A stretch of 64,000 bases of DNA from Xanthocytophaga agilis. Its GTDB lineage: Bacteria; Bacteroidota; Bacteroidia; Cytophagales; 172606-1. Every line of letters begins with the position of its first letter. The first letter of the stretch is position 1. The stretch is taken from contig NZ_JASJOU010000001.1 of the NCBI RefSeq assembly GCF_030068605.1, positions 310,001 to 374,000 of the forward strand. The letters are read 5' to 3'. Below the pieces are notes generated by a model. That model saw only the letters and a program-made list of their open reading frames with translations. It was not told the origin of the DNA and did not search any database. Both the position numbers and the translations under genes were made by a program. This document shows, piece after piece, positions 1 through 9,700 of this stretch.

Positions 1-1587
1 CTCTGGAAATTCTTCTACTTTACTTAAATCTTTAGAACGTTCTTCTGCTGTTTCTACCATTTCATTCATTAGATCATCTGCATCCACAACAGTCCCTTCC
101 CGTGACTTCATTTTACCTGAAGGCAAATCTACCATACCATAAGAAAGATGATATAATCCTTCTGCATAAGGACGACCTAATTTCTGTAAAATGGAGAATA
201 ATACTTTAAAGTGATAGTCTTGTTCGTTGCCTACTACATAAACAGACTTATCCATTGGAAAATCTGTATGCTTTAAGTCTGCTAAGCCCAAGTCTTGAGT
301 CATGTATACAGATGTTCCATCACCGCGTAGCAGAAGTTTTTCATCCAAACCAACTTCTGTCAGATCAATCCATACAGAACCATTTTCTTTCTTGAAGAAA
401 ATTCCTTTCTCTAGTCCTTCATTTACAATCTCTTTCCCTAGAAGATATGTATTTGACTCATAATAAAACTTATCAAAATCAACTCCCATACGCTTATAGG
501 TGACATCAAATCCTACATATACCCAACCATTCATTTTTTTCCATAAAGCAACTGTTTCCGGATCTCCCTGTTCCCACTTCAAAAGCATTTGCTGAGCTTC
601 TTTCATTATCTCAGTTTTATTCTGAGCTATTCCTTTTATCTCATCCTTCTCATCATTTATTTCTCCTTCCAATTTATTGATTTTCCGTAAAGTAGCTAAC
701 AGTTCCTTTTCAGCACCTTTCAGACCTTCAACAGTTTCTAGTTCTTTGATTATAGATGAGGTTTTTTCTAACCCGGTTTCCCATTCTGTTATTAGTTCTG
801 CCAACTCAGTATTTAATTGAGTCTTATCAATTTTTGCTTTTAGAGGAGGAACAAATCCTTCTAATTTCTCAATTTTCTCCAGTGATTTCTTTATTACAGT
901 CTGTTCTGCTTCACTATAAGATGTAAATGTTTGATTATATGCCTCTTGTAAAAATGGCTGGGTTTGATTTTTAAGTTGTTTATCAAACTCAACATAGTAT
1001 TTTCCAACCAGTTTATCTCCTTTCATATTAGAGCTTTCTGGTGTTTCACCATTGCCAAACTTCTGATACGCTAACATAGACTTACAAATATGAATCCCTC
1101 TGTCATTGACGATATTGGTTTTCATTACCTCGTATCCATTAGCCTTTAGTATCTGAGCAATAGAATAACCCAAAAAGTTATTACGCAAATGTCCCAGGTG
1201 TAATGGCTTATTCGTATTCGGAGACGAATACTCAACCATTACCTTCTGTCCATTTGCGGGTTGAAATCCATAAGATGTATTTGCCTGTATAGATTTGAAT
1301 AACTCAATCCATACAGCATCGGATAGTACCAGATTTAGAAAACCTTGTACTACATTGAAGCGGCTTACTGCAGTTCCTTTCTGCTGAAGATAGTCTCCTA
1401 GTTGCTGACCTACTTCTACTGGGCTTTTTCGAACTTGTTTGGCAATTTGAAAGGTGACAAATGTATGTGAACCTTCAAAGTCTTTCCGGGTTGCCTGTAG
1501 CAACACTTCTTCGGAAGGGACATGAATGGAAAAAAGCTCACTAAGAGCCTGACTAATCTGTGTTTGTAAGGTTTGTTCGAGAGCCAT
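1..1587 (-). CDS. argS: Arginyl-tRNA synthetase, C-terminus beyond window
   Basis: Charges tRNA-Arg with arginine in the cytoplasm. My own reading of the minus strand from ATG at 1587 stays open for 529 codons to base 1, so the tRNA-binding C-terminus is outside the window. The N-terminal Arg-S additional domain comes first, then the class I HIGH-type motif HLGHLR at about residues 130-135, the DRGIHICKSM block at about 162-171 and the KMSKS-type motif KMKSREGT at about 492-499. A Lys/Glu-rich, probably coiled-coil stretch at about residues 207-325 is roughly 100 residues longer than I remember in other Bacteroidota ArgS. The gene is otherwise intact. No other start fits better, because conserved N-terminal sequence begins a few residues after this ATG. 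Confidence 0.95.
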   Translation of the reverse strand, partial: MALEQTLQTQISQALSELFSIHVPSEEVLLQATRKDFEGSHTFVTFQIAKQVRKSPVEVGQQLGDYLQQKGTAVSRFNVVQGFLNLVLSDAVWIELFKSIQANTSYGFQPANGQKVMVEYSSPNTNKPLHLGHLRNNFLGYSIAQILKANGYEVMKTNIVNDRGIHICKSMLAYQKFGNGETPESSNMKGDKLVGKYYVEFDKQLKNQTQPFLQEAYNQTFTSYSEAEQTVIKKSLEKIEKLEGFVPPLKAKIDKTQLNTELAELITEWETGLEKTSSIIKELETVEGLKGAEKELLATLRKINKLEGEINDEKDEIKGIAQNKTEIMKEAQQMLLKWEQGDPETVALWKKMNGWVYVGFDVTYKRMGVDFDKFYYESNTYLLGKEIVNEGLEKGIFFKKENGSVWIDLTEVGLDEKLLLRGDGTSVYMTQDLGLADLKHTDFPMDKSVYVVGNEQDYHFKVLFSILQKLGRPYAEGLYHLSYGMVDLPSGKMKSREGTVVDADDLMNEMVETAEERSKDLSKVEEFPE

Positions 1588-1965
1588 GTCTGTTACTTTT
1601 CGAATCTCATACTCTACGAAATGTTTCTGGAGTATGTACTAATCGGGATAGTGTGTTTGCAAAGTCCTTTGATTAAGCAAAAGACCTATTTGGAGTGCAA
1701 AGATGATAATTTTATATGGATTTATCATGTAGTTGAACCTTTTGCGGTAAAAAATGAGCCTTTGGTCAGGTATTATACCATAATCTTATTTAGGTTTTGG
1801 TAAAAGGTATAAGTAAATGACTATACCTATTAGTGGAAATATCCTGTAATTTGTTTAAAAAGTTGTATTAGTTTGGATACAACTGCCCGTTTTTAGTAAT
1901 ATTGATTGTTTGATTGATTTCCTCTTATCTATGTTTATTATTTCCTTGCAACTTTTCCAATCTCT
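1588..1965. other. Divergent intergenic region, argS / GH88
   Basis: This 378-bp AT-rich gap separates divergent argS and the GH88 gene and should hold both promoters. The only clear structure is a perfect inverted repeat at 1862-1883. I see no convincing small gene; the open frame reaching into argS has no family character. Confidence 0.5.
1862..1883. promoter_or_regulatory. Inverted repeat GTTGTAT-N8-ATACAAC before GH88
   Basis: Perfect 7-bp arms with an 8-nt spacer, about 80 bp before the GH88 start. It resembles the AraR-type palindrome elsewhere in this locus (TTGTGT-N7-ACACAA), but has one changed base per arm and one extra spacer base. It could be a weak or variant operator, or a site for another regulator. 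Confidence 0.4.
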
Positions 1966-3150
1966 ATGAAAAAACTCTCAGTGGTCGTATACTTGTTTTG
2001 CTTGACTCAGTTTGTGGCTGGTCAAAATGCTATTGATGTTAAAAAGCAATTTACGCTGGCTGCTCAGCAATATGAATTGTTGTTAAAGAGCCATCCTGAT
2101 ATTACTAAGTTCCCCCAGTCGTCCAATGCCGATGGCTCACCTCGGGATATGGCTTCTTCCTGGTGGTGTAGCGGATTCTTTGGTGGTTCCCTCTGGTATT
2201 TATATGAATACACCAAAGATCCCAAATGGAAAGATGCAGCTCACAAATGGTCGATGGCTGTAGAAAAGGAAAAGAATAACACAACTACTCATGACCTGGG
2301 ATTTATGTTGTATTGCCCCTTTGGAAATGGCTACCGACTGACTAAAAATGAGACATATAAAGATATCATGCTGACTGGAGCAAAATCACTGGCAACCCGT
2401 TTTCATCCGGAATATGGTGTGATCAAATCATGGGAGAAGTTTGCCAATTATGATTATCCAGTCATTATTGATAATATGATGAATCTGGAGTTCCTTTTCT
2501 GGGCTGCGAAAGAATCTGGTAATAAAGAGTTTTACAACATATGTCTTTCACATGCAGATAGTACTATTAAAAACCATTACCGGAAAGATAATAGCAGCTA
2601 CCATGTAGTATGTTACGACAAAGGAGGAAAAGTACTGGCTAAAAAAACGGCTCAGGGTTATGCAGATGAGTCTGCTTGGGGACGTGGTCAATCATGGGGG
2701 TTGTATGGATATGTGGTCATGTATAGAGAGACCAAAAATCCGGTTTATCTGAAAGAAGCGGAAAATATTGCTGACTTTATTCTCAATCATCCAAACCTGC
2801 CAAAAGATAAGGTTCCTTACTGGGATTATAATGCTCCCAATATCCCCAATGAAGAACGGGATGCGTCTGCGGCTGCCATTGCTTCTTCTGCGTTGTTTGA
2901 ACTGGCAGAGTATTCCAAAAAAGGAGATACGTATGTAAAAAATGCCATAGAAATGCTGAAAAGTCTGTCTTCTCCTGCTTACCTGGCTCCTATAGGGAAG
3001 AATAATAACTTTATTTTGATGCATAGTGTTGGACATAAACCACAACACAGTGAGGTAGATGTACCATTAGTATATGCCGATTATTATTATCTGGAAGGTT
3101 TATTACGCTATAATGCATGGCTTCAGAAGAAAAAAGGTAAAAAGTCATAA
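1966..3150 (+). CDS. GH88-family unsaturated uronyl hydrolase, exported
   Basis: Probably removes the unsaturated uronic acid left at the non-reducing end of oligosaccharides by polysaccharide lyases. The protein has 394 residues: a signal peptide ending near AGQ (about 20), then an alpha/alpha-barrel. Two Asp positions typical of GH88 are visible, D110 in THDLGFM and D169 in IDNMMNL, followed by WGRGQSWGLYGY around residues 230-242. Length matches the family. It is the first gene of the arabinan locus on this strand and is followed by a small hairpin (3150-3167). In this setting it could trim pectic or arabinogalactan backbone fragments once arabinan side chains are removed, which is inference. 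GH105 is the related alternative, but the motifs favour GH88. Confidence 0.82.
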   Translation: MKKLSVVVYLFCLTQFVAGQNAIDVKKQFTLAAQQYELLLKSHPDITKFPQSSNADGSPRDMASSWWCSGFFGGSLWYLYEYTKDPKWKDAAHKWSMAVEKEKNNTTTHDLGFMLYCPFGNGYRLTKNETYKDIMLTGAKSLATRFHPEYGVIKSWEKFANYDYPVIIDNMMNLEFLFWAAKESGNKEFYNICLSHADSTIKNHYRKDNSSYHVVCYDKGGKVLAKKTAQGYADESAWGRGQSWGLYGYVVMYRETKNPVYLKEAENIADFILNHPNLPKDKVPYWDYNAPNIPNEERDASAAAIASSALFELAEYSKKGDTYVKNAIEMLKSLSSPAYLAPIGKNNNFILMHSVGHKPQHSEVDVPLVYADYYYLEGLLRYNAWLQKKKGKKS

Positions 3151-3213
3151 TCAGCTTGTTAGCTGATCGAGTAAAATAAATCCGGGTGAAAAGCATTACT
3201 TCTTATCCGGATT
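3150..3213 (+). terminator. Two hairpins after GH88 gene
   Basis: ATCAGCT-TGTT-AGCTGAT (3150-3167) starts in the stop codon, and AATCCGG / CCGGATT (3179-3185 / 3207-3213) follows. Neither has a clean T-tract. They probably end or attenuate GH88 transcription ahead of the separate operator for the next gene. Confidence 0.4.
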
Positions 3214-3221
3214 GTTGCATA

Positions 3222-3240
3222 TTGTGTGTATATGACACAA
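3222..3240. promoter_or_regulatory. Predicted AraR operator, GH43-like gene
   Basis: TTGTGT-GTATATG-ACACAA, a perfect 6-bp palindrome with a 7-nt spacer, 40 bp before the 3280 start. The same architecture precedes araR and araB. Assignment to AraR is inferred from this co-occurrence. Confidence 0.7.
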
Positions 3241-3279
3241 ATCTATTTTGATCGACCATTTTGATTCTATTGCTTATCA

Positions 3280-4236
3280 ATGACTACTTTTTCAAATCGC
3301 CTCTTTTTGTTTTTGAGTATCTTGTTTCTGCACATTCAATATAGTAATGCACAGAATGAAATCTATTTATTCTCCTATTTTGTTGATAATGGACAAGATG
3401 GATTACACTTTGCCTATAGCCAGGATGGACTAACCTGGCAAAAACTGAATGATGGCAAATCGTTTCTACAACCTACTATAGGAAAAGATAAACTAATGCG
3501 TGATCCTTGTATTACTCAGGGAGCAGATGGAACCTATCATATGGTATGGACAAGTGGATGGAATGATCAGATTATTGGGTATGCATCTTCCAAAGATCTG
3601 ATGCATTGGTCCGAACAGAAAGCAATTCCTGTTATGGAACACGAGCCCACAGCTAAAAACAGCTGGGCTCCTGAAGTATTTTATGATAAAAAAACTAAGC
3701 AGTTTCTGATTTTCTGGGCTACAACCATTCCTGGTCGGCATTCAGATATAGCTGATTCTGAAAATGAAAAAGGTTTAAACCATCGGATTTATTATGTGAC
3801 CACAAAGGATTTTAAAACTTTCAGTAAAACCGAAATGTTTTTCAATCCGGACTTTAGTGCAATTGATGCCACAATCTTCCAGAAAGGCAAATGGTACTAT
3901 ATGTTTGTCAAGAATGAAAACCCCAATCCACCTCAGAAAAATATCCGCATCACCCGTTCCCGAAATGCAGCTGGACCTTATCCAGTAGAAGTGTCAGGAC
4001 CGATTACAGGTAAATATTGGGCTGAAGGCCCTTCCCCCTTACAAGTAGGAGAGTATACGTATTTGTATTTTGATAAATATACACAACATGCTTATGGGGC
4101 TGTTAGATCAACAGATATGGAAAACTGGGAGGATGTATCTGATAAAGTTAGATTTCCTGAAGGTGTACGTCATGGTACTATGTTTACAGTGACTAAGTCT
4201 ACTTTTGACCAGATGAATGCTTCTATTACTAAATAG
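3280..4236 (+). CDS. GH43-like five-bladed beta-propeller glycosidase, exported
   Basis: A 318-residue exported protein with a signal peptide of about 25 residues ending near SNAQ. The three acidic positions expected of a GH43-type propeller are present: Asp in MRDPCI, Asp in SAIDATIF and Glu in YWAEGPS. Blade-like repeats (YAYSQDGLTW, YASSKDLMHW, YVTTKDFKTF) are clear. The likely substrate is an arabinose-substituted glycan, given the locus, but the sequence is distant from the three canonical GH43 enzymes downstream and may belong to another GH43 subfamily. A predicted AraR site sits just upstream, so it is probably induced by arabinose independently of the GH88 gene. It is convergent with the sigma gene. 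Confidence 0.75.
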   Translation: MTTFSNRLFLFLSILFLHIQYSNAQNEIYLFSYFVDNGQDGLHFAYSQDGLTWQKLNDGKSFLQPTIGKDKLMRDPCITQGADGTYHMVWTSGWNDQIIGYASSKDLMHWSEQKAIPVMEHEPTAKNSWAPEVFYDKKTKQFLIFWATTIPGRHSDIADSENEKGLNHRIYYVTTKDFKTFSKTEMFFNPDFSAIDATIFQKGKWYYMFVKNENPNPPQKNIRITRSRNAAGPYPVEVSGPITGKYWAEGPSPLQVGEYTYLYFDKYTQHAYGAVRSTDMENWEDVSDKVRFPEGVRHGTMFTVTKSTFDQMNASITK

Positions 4237-4656
4237 GAACTTTATTTTATAAGAGGGGTCAATCTCAGTCAGATAGAAGAAAAGACATAAGCTATTCAAA
4301 TGTTAAGGGAAGTAAGTTACTGCAATTTGGGAATATTTTTTGCGCATAGCTTACTGCAAATTATTTTTTAGTAAGTGCAGGATTGTATCACTGATTAGCT
4401 GAAAGATTGCTTTTTAATCACAATAGTTTTGTTTCCGTGCATTATTCACCGTAATTTCTATTTTGACCAGAACTCCGATTACTTTTCCTATTACGCTTTA
4501 TTCACGGCAAAATATTTTTCAAACGGAATTCTCGGCAAAACATCTGACTGTTATAGACTATACACACAAGATTTGTCTAACATCAGTTGTAGGGAAAGAA
4601 TAGTCAATCGCATTCATTGAGCAATTGTTTTAGTGTTTTTAACTTTAAACAATTGC
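4237..4656. other. Convergent intergenic region with 28-bp-period repeats
   Basis: This 420-bp gap lies between the GH43-like gene and the ECF sigma gene. It contains a TGCGCATA element near 4338, repeated TTACTGCAA words, and a degenerate 28-bp periodic array at 4444-4540. No believable coding sequence is seen. Confidence 0.6.
4444..4540. repeat. Degenerate 28-bp tandem repeat array, copy 1
   Basis: Units begin at 4444, 4472, 4500 and 4528 (ATTCACCG, ACTCCGAT, ATTCACGG, ATTCTCGG), exactly 28 bp apart. The boundary motif TTTTGACC-A-GAACTCCGATTA matches, mostly with transitions, the array at 58467-58606. The period is not a multiple of three and no coding frame is kept. Confidence 0.65.
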
Positions 4657-4659
4657 TCA
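4618..4659 (-). terminator. Hairpin at end of ECF sigma gene
   Basis: Perfect 13-bp arms (4618-4630 and 4647-4659) with a 16-nt spacer overlap the sigma stop codon. There is no strong T-tract on the minus strand, so termination is only probable. Confidence 0.45.
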
Positions 4660-5241
4660 GGCGAGTTCAGAGTGTAACTTGAAATTGTATAATAATGAAG
4701 ATAAAGACTCTAAGGAACGATAAATTAATGCACGGGTAGATTTTATTTTTCCTATCTGCATTATATCTGTGATCTCCTGATAACTGAGATTTTCGTAAAA
4801 GTAGAGTATTACAGCTTCCCGCTGTTTCGTAGGTAATTTATTAAATGCGTTTTCGAGGGTATGCTTTGTTTCAAAATTGAAGTATTCAGCAAACGCCTCA
4901 TTTTGGACTAGAAACTCTACTCCAAATCCATTACCATCCTCAATCCCATCCAGATAGGAATGCTTTTCATCTTTTTTAATGGCTCTGGTTAGTTTATTAC
5001 GAATACAGGCCAGCAAATAGAACTTTATAGAAGTGGTTTGTCCAAGGTTTTTACGGTTTTGAATTAATTCACAGAATAAATCCTGTATACAATCTCTTAC
5101 CAGTTCACCATTGGAGGTGAACTGCCGACCATAGGTATATAATTTACCCACATATTGACTATATATAGTAGTCAATGCTTCATTACTGCCCATTCTAAAC
5201 TCTTTCCAGAGTTGCTCCTCATCGTGTAAAGGTACTATCAT
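4657..5241 (-). CDS. ECF sigma factor, FecI type, of the arabinan locus
   Basis: An RNA polymerase sigma factor that should drive the neighbouring SusC/SusD operon when released by its FecR partner. Region 2 spans roughly the first 85 residues (EEQLWKEFRMG to SIKFYLLACIRNKL), and region 4 lies near the end (AFNKLPTKQREAVILYFYENLSYQEI). I chose the ATG at 5241 because it leaves the usual ten or so residues before LWxxFRxG. An in-frame ATG at 5271 would lengthen it by ten residues, but an AraR-like palindrome lies across that segment. It is divergent from fecR, whereas such pairs are usually co-directional. The family and partner are clear; the exact target promoters are not. Confidence 0.88.
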   Translation of the reverse strand: MIVPLHDEEQLWKEFRMGSNEALTTIYSQYVGKLYTYGRQFTSNGELVRDCIQDLFCELIQNRKNLGQTTSIKFYLLACIRNKLTRAIKKDEKHSYLDGIEDGNGFGVEFLVQNEAFAEYFNFETKHTLENAFNKLPTKQREAVILYFYENLSYQEITDIMQIGKIKSTRALIYRSLESLSSLLYNFKLHSELA

Positions 5242-5252
5242 ATGCAGTAGGA

Positions 5253-5271
5253 TTGTGTCATTTTTACACAT
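5253..5271. promoter_or_regulatory. AraR-like palindrome at sigma gene start
   Basis: TTGTGT-CATTTTT-ACACAT: same spacing as the perfect sites and one mismatch in the second arm. It lies immediately before the preferred sigma start (5241), suggesting that AraR also controls the sigma factor. Confidence 0.55.
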
Positions 5272-5531
5272 TTTTATGTATAAAAAATAGCCGAAAAGGC
5301 TTACTACAAACCTATGGAATATTTTTTAAAAAAACTATGAATAGTCCTAGAAAAATAATTCCCTTGCTGACCAACGCTATGTAAATAGTTTTATTTCACC
5401 TTGTTAAAGGTCAAATTATTGAACTAGAAATACCCTAAATAAAATTATTTCCTTATACGATAAAATTTTTTTGAGTTTTGGTATGGGCATTTGAACACCT
5501 TGTGTCTTTCTATATATGAAACCGAGAAACT

Positions 5532-6530
5532 ATGTATGTAAATCAGCTAAAAATTGACGAGTTGCTTGTTGATGAATCTTTTGTAAAGTGGGTAAAAAAT
5601 CCGGATGAACAAACGACTGTTTTTTGGGAGCATTGGTGTCTGAAGCATCCCGAATATGAGAAAGAAGTATCAATTGCCAGAAATATAGTTTGTGGAATAA
5701 CCTATGAGAAAACCTATGAACTGACAAAGTATGAATCAGATACTATGCTGGCCAATATTCTTCAGTTCGAGAGGCAAATGAGAATACCGGAAGCTTCAGA
5801 AGACAAAGAAAATAATAACATCTTAAGATTTAGACCTTCTATTTGGGTAGCTGCAGCTTCTATAGTAATTCTGATTGGTTCTGGAGTGAGTTGGTGGATG
5901 TGGTCTATAAGAGATTTGCAGGAACTGACCAGCAAGATTCAGCAAAAGAAAGTACGATTACCTGATGGTTCTGTAGTCACAATGAACTCTCAAAGTAAGC
6001 TGATCTATCCAGCTCGATTCTGGGGAAAGAGACGAGAAGTAAAGATTGAAGGCGAGGCTTTTTTTGAAGTGGAAAAAGATGCAGAACATCCTTTTGTTAT
6101 TCATACAAACCATACAGAGACTACTGTGTTAGGAACTTCCTTTAATGTTCGGGCAAGAAAGAATGAATATTCAGTGGCCGTGATGACAGGTAAAGTACAG
6201 TTTCGAAGTAAACAACAAAAAGTAATTCTACTACCAGGGGAAATTGGTATGGCAGATAATACTATTCGGAAAACCATTTTCAACTCCAAAAAGGTAATTG
6301 GCTGGAAAGATGGAATTCTACTTTTTGAACAAGATAATTTTGAGTATGTATTCAAAACTCTCGAAGAACGATATGGTGTACATATAGTTGTGGCACCTAA
6401 TACCTTATTGAAAGGGCGTTACAGTGGAGAGTTTAAAAATGAAAGTCTGGAAAATGTATTGACAGGAATTGCTTATACTTCCCGCTTTCAGTTCAAGATT
6501 GATAAAGACAAAGTCATTATTTCTAATTAA
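5532..6530 (+). CDS. FecR-type anti-sigma factor
   Basis: An inner-membrane anti-sigma factor that holds the ECF sigma until the periplasmic STN domain of the TonB-dependent transporter signals substrate. The 332-residue protein has a cytoplasmic N-terminus of about 110 residues, one membrane segment at about 113-130 (IWVAAASIVILIGSG), a FecR domain (KKVRLPDGSVVTMNS, GEAFFEV, HTTVLGTSFNVRA) and a C-terminal DUF4974-like domain (LEERYGVHIVV, GRYSGEFKNESLENVL). It is divergent from its sigma gene and 183 bp ahead of susC. The ATG at 5532 is the first one and gives the normal length. Confidence 0.9.
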   Translation: MYVNQLKIDELLVDESFVKWVKNPDEQTTVFWEHWCLKHPEYEKEVSIARNIVCGITYEKTYELTKYESDTMLANILQFERQMRIPEASEDKENNNILRFRPSIWVAAASIVILIGSGVSWWMWSIRDLQELTSKIQQKKVRLPDGSVVTMNSQSKLIYPARFWGKRREVKIEGEAFFEVEKDAEHPFVIHTNHTETTVLGTSFNVRARKNEYSVAVMTGKVQFRSKQQKVILLPGEIGMADNTIRKTIFNSKKVIGWKDGILLFEQDNFEYVFKTLEERYGVHIVVAPNTLLKGRYSGEFKNESLENVLTGIAYTSRFQFKIDKDKVIISN

Positions 6531-6593
6531 ACCCTAGTTTATTCATATCCAGTCTATGCACTATTCCTACTCTTCTGATTCGAGTTAAAAAAA

Positions 6594-6619
6594 GGAGCTA
6601 ACACAAGTGTGTTAACTCC
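6594..6619. other. 12-bp-stem hairpin between fecR and susC
   Basis: GGAGCTAACACA-AG-TGTGTTAACTCC has 11 of 12 pairs and a 2-nt loop. A run of seven A precedes it, so it would terminate minus-strand rather than plus-strand transcription. Its core resembles an inverted AraR half-site. It may be an operator or mRNA-processing structure ahead of susC. Confidence 0.4.
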
Positions 6620-6713
6620 TGATGTATGTCATCTGTAAAGGATTGGCGTCTGATTTATAGATGACAAGTCAAGTGAGATCTACCTATCAGTAAACCAAAC
6701 TCAAAACAAATTT

Positions 6714-9700
6714 ATGAAAAGTTTTATCATATCCCGTCCCTTGTCTCAAAAAGGGTCGGTACTGAGTCTTTTTGCCCTGTTTTTTTTGTTTTTAGGTCTC
6801 TTACAAGCCCAGAGTAAGGATTTAAATGATACCCGACTGACAATAAAGGTTGAAAATGCAACCTTAGGTGAGGTATTTAAGATTATCGAAGATAAGACCA
6901 GCTATCACTTTACGTATAATGATGCTTATCTGAATATTAAGCAACTGGTATCTGTCAATGCAGAAAATAAAACCTTGACAGAAATTCTGAACATACTGGC
7001 TAAAAGTGCCAATTTTCAGTTTAAACAGGTCAACACTTATATTCATGTAACCTCTCAAAACGAATCCAGAAAAACGGAGACTGGTAACAGAGTCTCAAAA
7101 CCAGAGGCAACCGTCATCACAGGAACTATTGTAGATGATAATAACCAGGCTTTACCAGGAGTAAGTGTAGTCCTGAAAGGTACATCAACAGGTACTACTA
7201 CAGATGCTCAGGGAAAATATTCAATCTCTGTACCTGATAATACAGGCAGTGTTGTGTTAGTATTTACTTTTATCGGATATGTAACAGAAGAAGTAACTAT
7301 TGGAAACAGAACGCAAATAGATGTGCAACTGATGCCTGATATCAAGGCATTGTCAGAAGTGGTTGTGATTGGATATGGTACACAAAAGAAATCAGATCTG
7401 ACAGGTTCCATTGCAGTAGTGAAAGCAGATGAAATAAAGAAGTTCTCTACCAATGATGTGGCTCAGTTACTTCAGGGACGTGCACCAGGCGTCGCAGTTA
7501 GTAGTGATGGACAGCCTGGTGCAGCACCAAGTGTCAGAATTCGAGGTGTTGGTACTTTTGGTGATGCAGAACCACTATATGTAATAGATGGTGTACCTGT
7601 AGGAACATCACCTAGGGATTTTAATCCAAATGACGTAGAGTCTGTTCAGGTGTTGAAAGATGCCTCTGCCGGAGCTATATATGGTTCTCGGGCTGCTAAT
7701 GGAGTGGTTATCATTACAACCAAAAGAGGAAAAAGAGATACTCCATTAAAAGTAGAATACAGTGGTTACTTTGGTCTTGATAAAGTATGGCAGATTGTTC
7801 CGGTGACACAACGGGAACAATACCAAATGCTGAACAATGAATCTCAAACCAATGGAGGACAACCTTTAGCACCAGGCAATAATCCGAATGATCCAGCCTA
7901 CATTTCCAATATTGATACAGATTGGCAAAAGGAGGGTTTGAAAACAGGTGTTAGACAGAATCACAGCCTGAACTTTTCCGGTGGTAGTAAAACAACCATT
8001 TACAGTTTTTCGGCAGATTATTTTTCGAGTAACGGAACATTAGTCGGAAAAGGCCCAACCTATGATCGATACTCTATTCGTGCTAATTCAGAATCTGAAA
8101 AAGGTATATTCAAAATTGGTGAGTCACTATACTACACTCATTCGCATGAAAATGCACTCACGAATTCTGCTAATTTTTTAGCAGGTGGTCGTCCTCCTTT
8201 GATTGGTGATTTGGTAATTGCGATCCCAACAATGCCTGTGTATGATTCCAATCGTAAGGGTGGATATGGGGGAACCTCCTCCATTGTTGAGAAAGCAATT
8301 TCTTTGAACGTGATAGGCTTAAATAAGTTAGTTAACAACTTTGTGGATGTAGACCGGACATTTGCTAATGTCTACTCAGAAGTGAAGCTCCTGAAAAACA
8401 ATGGTCATAGTTTAAAATATAAGCTGAATCTGAGCTATGATCGTACTATTACACGTGATTATATATTTCAACCAACTTTTGACTTAGGCTATTTCTTTCA
8501 GTCAGCAGTGGCCAAAATGGATGATGGCTCTCGTATTTTCACAACAGGTTTGGTAGAGAATACATTAAATTATGAGAAAAATTTTGGAAAACATTCGATA
8601 GCTGTTTTAGCTGGGCAAATGTTCCAGAAAGGAGATTACTTATACAGAAACGGTCATGCAGAAGGATTCACCGAACCTTACTTCCCTTCTCTGTCTAATG
8701 GAACAACTCAAACAGTAGCTGAATACATGTCACAGAATACTTTGTATTCTTTTTTGGGTAGATTGAACTATGGTTATGATGATCGGTATTTACTAACAGC
8801 TACTATTCGTAGAGATGGTTCTTCCCGTTTTGCTCCTGCATATAGATACGGAAATTTTCCTTCGGTTGCTTTAGCTTGGAAGTTGCATAATGAGAAGTTC
8901 TTCCAGAATCTTAATCTGTCTTTTATTTCAGAATTAAAACTGAGAGGTAGTTATGGCCAGCTAGGAAATCAAAATATTGGTGAATACTTATATGCAAGTA
9001 GTATCAATTCCAATGTGGTTTATAACTTCGGTGGCACTAAAACAACAGGAGCTACTCAGACACAATTGGTTTCTGAAACAATTAAATGGGAAACCAAAAC
9101 TTCCAGTAACATCGGATTGGATGCTGTTTTTCTAAACGGCAAATTTGATCTGACGGTAGAATACTATCGAAACAAAACGACAGATTTGTTGGTAGGCGTA
9201 CCTATTCCTGCTTCTACGGGAGCCAATAACACCCCAACTGTTAATGCAGGGAGTCTACAGAATTCAGGATTAGAATTCGCTTTAACCTATCATAAAACAT
9301 CAGGTGAATTCACATTTGATGTTTCTGCCAATGCCTATACATTGAAAAATAAAGTGTTAGCTCTGGGTGGAAATAATGAACCTGTCTATGGCGTGGGTTC
9401 TAAAACACAGGTAGGAGGGGAAGTTGGAAAGCACTTTGGGTATCAAGTAGAAGGTATTTTCCAGAATCAGGATGAAGTGACTAATCATGCCAGACAAGAG
9501 GCTGGTACTGCACCTGGAGATCTGAAATATAAGGATCTGAATAACGATGGAGTAATAGATGAAAATGATAGAACATATTTGGGAAGTGCATTACCTCATA
9601 TTTATTATGGATTTAACTTTAATGCCCGTTATAAAAACTTTGATTTGTCACTCTTTGCTTCTGGAAGTGGCGGTAACCTGATTAATAGTCGTTTGTATCG

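Noticed and set aside
1573-1803. Plus-strand open frame of 76 codons across argS start
   Set aside because: Begins with TTG inside argS on the opposite strand, lacks family features and occupies a likely promoter region.
4444-4540. CRISPR array
   Set aside because: No conserved repeat with unique spacers; units are contiguous and degenerate, and no cas genes are present.
4429-4620. Plus-strand frame of 63 codons in the GH43/sigma gap
   Set aside because: Coincides with the 28-bp non-coding array, whose period is incompatible with a conserved reading frame.
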